Shown here: positions 56,762-64,000 of the stretch, one piece after another
How the letters are laid out: each line of letters starts with the position of its first letter
Numbering within the stretch: the stretch's first letter is position 1
DNA from: Clytia hemisphaerica
Lineage: Eukaryota; Cnidaria; Hydrozoa; Leptothecata; Clytiidae
Reading direction: 5' to 3'
Assembly (NCBI GenBank): GCA_902728285.1
Contig: CACVBU010000918.1
Coordinates: 19,086 to 83,085 of the forward strand
Length of the DNA: 64,000 nucleotides
Notes under the pieces: model-generated
What the model was told of the DNA's origin: nothing
The model's input: only the letters and a program-made list of their open reading frames with translations
Database searches by the model: none
Translations under genes and position numbers: made by a program

Positions 56762-59700
56762 ATGTCAGATCGACCCAGAAGATCAAAAGCCAATATCAGA
56801 TACGATATCTATGGTACTACCGGCAAGAAAGTCATAAACCCAACATCTCCGGAAGTTACCCATCCGCTAGCCGAAGAAGCTTATCATCCGCCAATGGAAG
56901 AAGAAGCGATCAAACCCAGAGCTGATGGCATCATGGTGGAGACTGAATTAAAGAAGCTTCTCATTGAAGAGTCTACTTTTCGAGATGAGATCACCGATGC
57001 TATCCAAGAAAACTCAACAGATATTGTAAAGAACTCATTACGGCTGATCAACTCAAGCACCGAAAAAATCAAAGAGCTACGCCTTCAATATCGGTCCATC
57101 CACAAAACCATTGCTGCATTGATGGATCCCAAGGAATACCAAACAAATTATCAACCGTTCTACACAGACATCACACATCAAGTGGTAGTGTATTTGCAAC
57201 AATTGAACATTCTCACTGAGGCTCATCATTCGGCAGAGGTCAATGCTGCCACTCAGATCTCAACCAACCAAGCGTGTCTTTTAATTGACGAAATTGATCG
57301 CACAATCACTTACCTCAACGCAAGCTGCACTTGTATTGCAACCCTCCTCAGTAATGAAGAACTCAAGCAGCGTAAATCACACATTGAGGAGCAATCCAAA
57401 GAGCTGAAGGAAATACCATCAAAACTTCGTGAACTACTCGGCCTTCGTCCAGATATGGAGAAATACAACAGTTTGAAGACAAAGTATGAAGCACTCATCA
57501 AATCGAGAGCAGCATACCACGTAAAGATTAATGATGAAGTCAAACTTAGAGAATTCGACAAGCTTGAATCGTTCAAGAAGAGCCGACTTAACATCAAACT
57601 GCCACAATTCACCGGGTATGATTCAAAAATTGACATTTATACTTTTATTGATGAGTTTGATAAACTTCACTCCGATTCTGTACCCAAGTCGCTTCAGCCA
57701 GAGTTTCTCAAGAACAATTACCTCGATAAACAAGCCTTGGCTATTGTTAAAAGTCTTGACAACATCAAAGACATATGGGATCGCCTGAAACAAATCTTCG
57801 GTGATAAGGAGGTACTTTTACAACACAAACTCTATGAACTCATGGAATTGACAAAGAATCCAAAGTTACTGAAAGATTCAATTAAAATCATAGACTCTCT
57901 GAGTAAAATAACTAATACAATGAGAGATCTCATGCAACTTGCTGCAAAACACAATATTGAAAATGAACTTTTTTATAGTAACGCATTTTCTCAGATCGTC
58001 AGCAATCTAGGAGATAGCAGAATGATGAGATGGCTGCAACTTTCGTGCCAATCTCCAGAAACTGGGAAGAGAAAATGGAAGCAAATGATTGATTTCCTTG
58101 AAACTGAAATGGCGGTGCATCAGCAAAAGGCTGCCATACAGATTGCGTCCAACCAAGCTCCAAAACAACCTTCCAAGAAACAACCATCATCCTTTGGGAA
58201 TCACTCAAACACTGGTGGTCAATCCAATGGCCAATCTGGTCAACAATCAAATGGACAATCTGGTGGTCAATCAACTGGCCAATCAGGTCAACAATCAAAT
58301 GGTCACCCTGGTTATCAATCAAATGGTCAATCAGGTGGTCAAGCAAATGGTCAATCAATCACTGAATGTTTTGTGTGTGGTGCTACTGATCACGTGCAAA
58401 CCAATGGTCCAAATGGGACCAAACTTGTCCAATACTTTGCATGCAAGAAGTTTGTGGACATGTCACCTGCTGATCGTTTTCAATTTCTTCTTACAAATGG
58501 TTTTTGCTTCCAATGTCTCTACCCTGGCGCAAACGTCAACCAAGGAAAACATCGAGATGGGAAGTGTCAACATCAGTTCGCTTGCAAAAACTCGTCACAC
58601 AACAGATTCCCAAGAACGAAGCATGTTCTCGTGTGCGACGAGCACAAAAATGATCAACACAACAAAGACGTGCTTGAACACTACAAAGCAAGATGCATCC
58701 TGAAACAACCACTTCCTACGTATTCAAAGAACATCAGCATCTTCCATTCGATCTTCAAATCTCAACTCATCAAACCTTCACCAACTGACGATCAACATGA
58801 CGCAATTTTCATCCTTCAACCAATCAGGATTGAAAATTCCAACTTCACCATTTTCTACGATAACGGTTGTAGTGATTTTATCAGTCGTTATCAATCCGTG
58901 CAACGTCTTGGTCCATCAAGAGCAAAACAAGTCTACGATGGTACAATCCATATGAAAGGAATCGCTGGTATCTCAAGTCCAACCAATCATGGTATCTATG
59001 AAGTCAACTTACCTCTACGAATTGGGGGTAATGCACTGATGACTGGACCTTGTCTCGATCGAGTCACAAATACATTCCCTATGTATCCACTCAATGGGGA
59101 AGTTTTCAACGACATCAAGACAGCTTTCATTACGAATGGAGGCAATGCATCAACACTTCCAACGGTTCCAGAGAAGGTCGGTGGTGATGTCGACTTCATC
59201 ATTGGTATCAAATATCTACGTCATTTTCCAAAGCCCATCTTCCAAATGCTATCAGGTCTCACCATCTATGAGTCATCCTTCGAAAGTAACGATGGTTCCT
59301 TTGGTTTGATTGGGGGACCACATCAGGTATTCAATTTCATTCACCAAAATCAATCAACCAATTTTGTCACCAATCAACTCAGACTCTACTCCTTTGGATA
59401 CCACGTCAATCCAGATGTCCGTCTTCTAGGCTACAACAATCATTTTGGAGATGTCCAAGACGATACAACAAATCCAATGCACCTCTTCAACTCTGTTGAG
59501 GAAGCCGGAAGCTCAATCACTTATCGATGTACCAAATGCAGAGACTGTTCAACCTGCAAAGAATCACCCAACGACATATGTAGCATCAAAGAGGAGGCAG
59601 AGCAAGAGATTATCAACAACTCTGTCAAAGTCAACATCAAGGAGAGAAGTTCAACAGCAACCCTTCCTCTCATTGCCAGCACTGATCGTCTTCAACCAAA

Positions 59701-62700
59701 TCGCGGCATCGCTCTTCAAGTCTTCAATCAACAACTCAAACGTCTGGAGAAAAACCCTGATGACAAAGCTGACATCATCAAATCTGAAGAGAAACTTCAA
59801 TCATTAGGGTATGTTGGTTATGTAAAAAACCTTTCTCAAGCAGACCAAGACCTTCTTCATCAATCTAATATCCAGAACTTCATCCCATGGAGAGCAGTCT
59901 GGAAAGAAAACTCTGTATCAACACCTTGTCGCGTTGTTTTTGATGCTTCGATGCCAACCAAGAGCGGTTTTTCCCTAAATGACATCATCGCTAAGGGGAA
60001 AAACAATATGAACAAGCTTCTCAACATCTTCCTTCGGTGGAGGGGATACAGATTCGGATTCCACACAGATGTGCAAAAGATGTACAACTCGGTCAAGCTA
60101 GACAAATCACACTGGGTTCTGCAACGATATCTCTGGAACAAAACACTTGATTCTACCAAACCACCAGAACAAAAAGTTATCAAAACTTTAATCTACGGTG
60201 TCAAATCATCAGGCAACCAGGCAGAACGATGCTTACGAGAGACAGCCAAGCAATTCCAAAATGATCACCCTGACATCTACAGAATCGTATCAGAGGACGT
60301 TTATGTGGATGATTGCTTATCAGGTGATCAGACTCTTCCCAAGGTCATCAACACTGCAGATCGACTCGAAACTGTTGTAAACAATGGTGGCTTCACACTC
60401 AAAGGTTTCACATTCTCTTGCCAAGATCCAATCAAAACGCTTTCCAAGGACAGTCATTCTGTATCAGTTGCTGGACTCAAGTGGTACCCAAAAGAAGACA
60501 CCCTATCAATTGATGTTCAGGATCTGAATTTCGCGAAAAAGTATCGTGGTCGAAAACCAACTTCAATCTCTGACATCCCAACAAATCTAACACGCCGACA
60601 ATGCTCATCCAAACTTGGAGAATTATACGACATCTCAGGCATCGTCACACCTTTCATTGCAACAATGAAGATGGATATGCATCAAATCGTCAAGCACAAA
60701 TTTGAATGGGATGATACCTTACCGGACAACCTCCGCAACATGTGGGTATCACACTTCGAAATGATGAAAGAGATAAAGACCATCAAATATAAACGCGCTA
60801 TTGTACCAGAAGAGGCTGTTAATCTCAACATCGAAACTCTTGACTTTGGCGACGCCAGTGAATATTTGGCATGTTCAGCAATTTATGTCCGATTCAAACT
60901 CAAAGATGAAACATACTCATGCCAACTCATCTTCGCAAGATCGCAAGTCTTAGAGGAAACAACCCAACCAAGAGGAGAGCTCCTGGCAGCCCTTCTCAAC
61001 AGTCATACTGGCCAAACAGTCAAGTCAGCATTTGGTGACCGTCATAAATCGTCAATCAAATTCACCGACTCTCAAATCGCTCTATACTGGATCTGCAACC
61101 CAAACCTTGATCTGATGAAGTGGACAAGAAACAGAGTCATCCAAATTCTACGCTTCACTGACCGATCTCAATGGTTCTATGTCAAATCAGAAGACATGAT
61201 TGCCGACATCGGAACTCGCAGATGCTCATCTGTCGACACCATCAATAAAGAATCAGACTGGATCAATGGATACAGTTGGATGAAGTTACCTTCTACACTG
61301 TTTCCATCCCTATCAAAGGACAAGATTCAACTCAGTGCTCAAGAACGTCAATTGGCTTATAAAGAATGCAAGCCAGAAGCGAAGTCATTCTTTTCATCTT
61401 CAATCATCATAGCAGATGAGGTCGCTAAACGATACAAGCTTTCAAATTATCTCGTTGATCCAAACGCCAGGAAATTTTCCTCTATTGTACGTATCTTGGT
61501 TATCATTCGAAAATTCATCAAAACTCATCTCAAGATCTCATCACTTCGCCCGAAACATCTTCAAACAAAGATTCAAGAGGATGACTTAGAAGAAGCAACG
61601 AATTACCTGTTCAGAAAGGCAACATTGGAAGTCAACACCTTTGTACCTACGAACAAGGTGAAGAAAATCTCGGAAATGAAAGATGGAATCTTGTACTATA
61701 CAGGACGAATTCTTCCAACAGATAACATCACGATTCTTGGCAATGCAACAAATGTCATGAAGGATCTAGGAGCACTTCACTTTCATGTACCAATCATCGA
61801 TCGACATTCACCGCTGGCATATGCCATTGTAAACGACATCCATTGGAATCATCCGACAGCAAGCCACACAGGAGTCGAAACCACTTGGAGATATATCCTT
61901 CAAGTAGCATACATCATTGAAGGAAGATACCTCGTGAAACAGATTCGATCCTTATGCGCCAAATGTCGATTTTTGATGAAACAACAACTTGATGTATCTA
62001 TGGGGCCCACGTCACTAGACAGTCTCAACATCGCTCCAGTCTTCTATTGCTCCCAAACCGACTTAGCTGGACCATTTTCATCCTACTCGAATCATCACAA
62101 ACGAACAACAGTAAAAATCTGGTTAATCGTTTTCTGTTGCGCAACCACAACTGCCGTGAAGATCAAGCTGATGGAAGATTACACAACGACATCCTTTGTG
62201 CAAGCATTCACACGTTTGGCATGTGAAGTTGGCTACCCAAAGAAATTACTTGTTGATGAAGGGAGTCAGCTTCTCAAGGGATGTAAGTCAATGCAACTCA
62301 ACTTCCAAGACATCAAGGCTAAGATTGAGGCAAAATCATCTATCGAGTTCAGCACCTGCCCAGTTGGTGGACACAACTTCCACGGTCGAGTCGAAAGAAA
62401 GATTAGAGAAATTCGAAAATCATTGGAGAAATCAGTCCACCTTGAAAGACTCTCCATGATGCAATGGGAAACCCTTGCAGCATCCATCTCCAACTCAATA
62501 AACAATCTACCTTTGGCAATAAAAAACAAAGGTGATTTTGAATTCGCAGACCTCATCACTCCGAACAGACTCATTCTCGGGAGGAACAATGACCGCTGTC
62601 CAACCGAACCTCTGTCAATATCAGATGATTCTGATAAAATCATCCGTTCCAATGGGAAAATCTTCAATGCGTGGTTTGAGTGTTGGTTAACCTCGCATGT

Positions 62701-62893
62701 ACCATCATTGATGCACCAACCTAAATGTTTTCTCTGTGTTTCTCATTTTTCTCGGTTTTTCAGTTTTTCTCATGCTTTCTGCATTTTCAGTGTTTTCCTG
62801 TTCTCAGTGTTCACCATTTTGGATTCTAATTTGTTTATTTATGTTAATTTATTCAAAATATGCATTTTTCCAATTTTTGGTTTTGGTCAGTAA
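56762..62893 (+). CDS. BEL/Pao gag-pol polyprotein
   Basis: The frame encodes about 2043 residues from the first ATG (MSDRPRRSK) and is unbroken. Regions: a coiled N-terminal part; a gag domain of the DUF1759 type from KLPQFTGYDSK (about 277-436); a Gln/Ser/Gly repeat (QSNGQSGGQS, about 465-533); a Cys-rich zinc knuckle from CFVCGATDH (about 534); an aspartic protease with YDNGCSDF (about 698); reverse transcriptase with TDVQKMYNSV (about 1100) and YVDD (about 1180); RNase H with GDAS and TDSQIAL (about 1362 on); and integrase with a zinc-binding HWNHPTASHTG/CAKC part (about 1692), TDLAGP (about 1765), VDEGSQ and a Glu near 1876. No envelope gene follows. The frame runs about 168 bases into the 3' LTR before its stop, so the last 50 or so residues are LTR-encoded. 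Confidence 0.9.
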   Translation: MSDRPRRSKANIRYDIYGTTGKKVINPTSPEVTHPLAEEAYHPPMEEEAIKPRADGIMVETELKKLLIEESTFRDEITDAIQENSTDIVKNSLRLINSSTEKIKELRLQYRSIHKTIAALMDPKEYQTNYQPFYTDITHQVVVYLQQLNILTEAHHSAEVNAATQISTNQACLLIDEIDRTITYLNASCTCIATLLSNEELKQRKSHIEEQSKELKEIPSKLRELLGLRPDMEKYNSLKTKYEALIKSRAAYHVKINDEVKLREFDKLESFKKSRLNIKLPQFTGYDSKIDIYTFIDEFDKLHSDSVPKSLQPEFLKNNYLDKQALAIVKSLDNIKDIWDRLKQIFGDKEVLLQHKLYELMELTKNPKLLKDSIKIIDSLSKITNTMRDLMQLAAKHNIENELFYSNAFSQIVSNLGDSRMMRWLQLSCQSPETGKRKWKQMIDFLETEMAVHQQKAAIQIASNQAPKQPSKKQPSSFGNHSNTGGQSNGQSGQQSNGQSGGQSTGQSGQQSNGHPGYQSNGQSGGQANGQSITECFVCGATDHVQTNGPNGTKLVQYFACKKFVDMSPADRFQFLLTNGFCFQCLYPGANVNQGKHRDGKCQHQFACKNSSHNRFPRTKHVLVCDEHKNDQHNKDVLEHYKARCILKQPLPTYSKNISIFHSIFKSQLIKPSPTDDQHDAIFILQPIRIENSNFTIFYDNGCSDFISRYQSVQRLGPSRAKQVYDGTIHMKGIAGISSPTNHGIYEVNLPLRIGGNALMTGPCLDRVTNTFPMYPLNGEVFNDIKTAFITNGGNASTLPTVPEKVGGDVDFIIGIKYLRHFPKPIFQMLSGLTIYESSFESNDGSFGLIGGPHQVFNFIHQNQSTNFVTNQLRLYSFGYHVNPDVRLLGYNNHFGDVQDDTTNPMHLFNSVEEAGSSITYRCTKCRDCSTCKESPNDICSIKEEAEQEIINNSVKVNIKERSSTATLPLIASTDRLQPNRGIALQVFNQQLKRLEKNPDDKADIIKSEEKLQSLGYVGYVKNLSQADQDLLHQSNIQNFIPWRAVWKENSVSTPCRVVFDASMPTKSGFSLNDIIAKGKNNMNKLLNIFLRWRGYRFGFHTDVQKMYNSVKLDKSHWVLQRYLWNKTLDSTKPPEQKVIKTLIYGVKSSGNQAERCLRETAKQFQNDHPDIYRIVSEDVYVDDCLSGDQTLPKVINTADRLETVVNNGGFTLKGFTFSCQDPIKTLSKDSHSVSVAGLKWYPKEDTLSIDVQDLNFAKKYRGRKPTSISDIPTNLTRRQCSSKLGELYDISGIVTPFIATMKMDMHQIVKHKFEWDDTLPDNLRNMWVSHFEMMKEIKTIKYKRAIVPEEAVNLNIETLDFGDASEYLACSAIYVRFKLKDETYSCQLIFARSQVLEETTQPRGELLAALLNSHTGQTVKSAFGDRHKSSIKFTDSQIALYWICNPNLDLMKWTRNRVIQILRFTDRSQWFYVKSEDMIADIGTRRCSSVDTINKESDWINGYSWMKLPSTLFPSLSKDKIQLSAQERQLAYKECKPEAKSFFSSSIIIADEVAKRYKLSNYLVDPNARKFSSIVRILVIIRKFIKTHLKISSLRPKHLQTKIQEDDLEEATNYLFRKATLEVNTFVPTNKVKKISEMKDGILYYTGRILPTDNITILGNATNVMKDLGALHFHVPIIDRHSPLAYAIVNDIHWNHPTASHTGVETTWRYILQVAYIIEGRYLVKQIRSLCAKCRFLMKQQLDVSMGPTSLDSLNIAPVFYCSQTDLAGPFSSYSNHHKRTTVKIWLIVFCCATTTAVKIKLMEDYTTTSFVQAFTRLACEVGYPKKLLVDEGSQLLKGCKSMQLNFQDIKAKIEAKSSIEFSTCPVGGHNFHGRVERKIREIRKSLEKSVHLERLSMMQWETLAASISNSINNLPLAIKNKGDFEFADLITPNRLILGRNNDRCPTEPLSISDDSDKIIRSNGKIFNAWFECWLTSHVPSLMHQPKCFLCVSHFSRFFSFSHAFCIFSVFLFSVFTILDSNLFIYVNLFKICIFPIFGFGQ

Positions 62894-63533
62894 TTTATAC
62901 ATTTTTATCATTTATCAACTTTGACCTATGACCTAGAATTTATCATTCTGTAAATTACACATTTTCTAGAATTTGCTATTTAAGCAAGGACTTTCATTTT
63001 CACATCAGTTCAACAAGAGATTTCATGGAGTGAACATCAAATTTTTCTAAGTCCAACTTCAACAAGACTTAGTCATAACTTATAACTTTTCTCTCATCAA
63101 TATGAGTTTAGTTTACTAACTTTTATCACACCACTGCCTGGATTATTCCAGCCTCACACTTCAGGCAAGCTGGTAAGTTTTTTCAGCCATTTTGTTTTGT
63201 CGGCCATTTTGTTTTGTCGGCCATTTTGTTTTGTCGGCCATTTTGTTTTTTTTCTTTCTTGATGCTTTGCATCATGAGGCATTAAGATTAGGCTAGGACT
63301 AGCTTACTTTATTTTCAAGTAATACTATTCAATCAATTTCATCAATCAATATTCAAATTTATACATTCAAACAGGCTTATACTTAAGTTTTACTTTAGAC
63401 TTAAGCTTTTTCCTTGTGATCAATATTTAGTATTTTTTCAATTTCAATTTTCAGTTTGAACATTATCATCACACATGTTACAAACACTTGTGACCGCTTC
63501 CAATTATTCATTCCCACTCCGTGAATCCCTACA
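62726..63533 (+). repeat. 3' long terminal repeat of the BEL/Pao element
   Basis: About 808 bp starting TGTTTTCTCTGTG and ending CCCTACA, the TG...CA form expected of an LTR. It carries the same TATTTAAG box and GGCCATTTTG repeats as the 5' copy. The base pairs outside (GTTCA before the 5' LTR, GTCGC after this one) do not match. Confidence 0.87.
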
Positions 63534-63589
63534 GTCGCACTTTTAGACTGTAATCAGGTGATTACATTGAAACACAACTAGTGAGGTTT

Positions 63590-63980
63590 TGTCACGGAGG
63601 GACAAGTGTTAAAATATAATGGACCTTCTTTTGAAAAATAAAATGATTAATCAAAAATGAAATGTTGTTTCAAAACAAGTACATACCCTAGTTAGTTTAA
63701 TAAGTTTATTCATTTTGAAATAAGTCAAACAACAAAAAAGTACTGCAAGCAGAAACTTTTTTCAAATATCGAATTCCTTCCGTGACAATTTCAAGACAAA
63801 AAGTTTTTTCACCAGTTTTGTGCAAGTACACTATTTTTGATATTATTGCAAGTTCTAACTATTGGTACCCCAAAATACAAAAAATGAAATTACATTCCAA
63901 AGCAACCTCCTTCATGTTCACTTACAAAGTCTGAAATTATTGTCCTTCAGTAACACTTTCACCTTGTCCTTCCGTGACGG
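63590..63980. mobile_element. Inverted-repeat element with GTCACGGAGGGACAAG ends (possibly incomplete)
   Basis: GTCACGGAGGGACAAGTGTTA at about 63592 pairs with TAACACTTTCACC...CTTGTCCTTCCGTGAC near 63950-63976, and CCTTCCGTGACAATT recurs at about 63777. It may extend past the window edge. Confidence 0.45.
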
Positions 63981-64000
63981 ATTAAAAATATCTTGTTATT

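Noticed and set aside
58089..58703. 204-codon frame inside the BEL gag-pol region
   Set aside because: It is an alternative frame of the Gln/Ser/Gly repeat and zinc-knuckle region, with no independent support.

Overview
The window looks like nuclear DNA of an invertebrate animal. It is AT-rich, its genes are split by GT-AG introns, and repeats fill most introns and intergenic space. Metazoan-specific content includes an adhesion GPCR of the ADGRA type, a histone hairpin-binding protein, a mitochondrial MIX23-type protein, a CR1/L2-like LINE and a BEL/Pao LTR retrotransposon. A cnidarian- or sponge-like genome would fit, but the sequence alone does not fix the phylum. No bacterial operon, CRISPR array or plasmid feature is present.

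Three host genes are recognisable. (1) The 3' part of an SLBP gene lies on the + strand in four exons between 5852 and 7965, including the whole RNA-binding domain; its first exon was not found. (2) An adhesion GPCR gene on the + strand (17901-38888) can be assembled into 20 exons with consistent splice phases, giving about 1415 residues. The order is signal peptide, leucine-rich repeats with an LRRCT cap, Ig domain, hormone-receptor motif, GAIN/GPS, seven membrane helices and a long tail ending in ETSV, which is the architecture of ADGRA (GPR123/124/125). (3) Three internal exons of a MIX23 (CCDC58) homologue lie on the - strand (43454-45732); first and last exons were not found.

Two large autonomous-type retroelements sit at the right. 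The LINE lies on the - strand (about 51512-55735), with PHD, coiled-coil, endonuclease and reverse-transcriptase regions, a frame break near each end, and its ORF1-like and ORF2-like parts joined in one frame. The BEL/Pao element (55910-63533, + strand) has two nearly identical LTRs of about 810 bp and an intact gag-pol frame of about 2040 residues, but no matching target duplication.

The rest is a dense set of non-autonomous repeats: foldback elements and MITEs with visible terminal inverted repeats and often TA, TTA or 5-bp target duplications. The main groups are eight elements sharing GACC-type ends at TA sites; three 1.4-1.6 kb elements with GGACCTACC ends and internal tandem units; a 2.3 kb CAGTGGGG-ended element enclosing a 48-bp minisatellite; CATAGTGTCC-ended G/C-run elements; CAGGGTGTCT-ended elements; ACGAGTTGC-repeat foldbacks; and tRNA-like SINE heads. 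Long reading frames in the minisatellites and tandem elements are by-products of repeats whose period is a multiple of three. Repeat boundaries were read by eye and may be off by a few bases.
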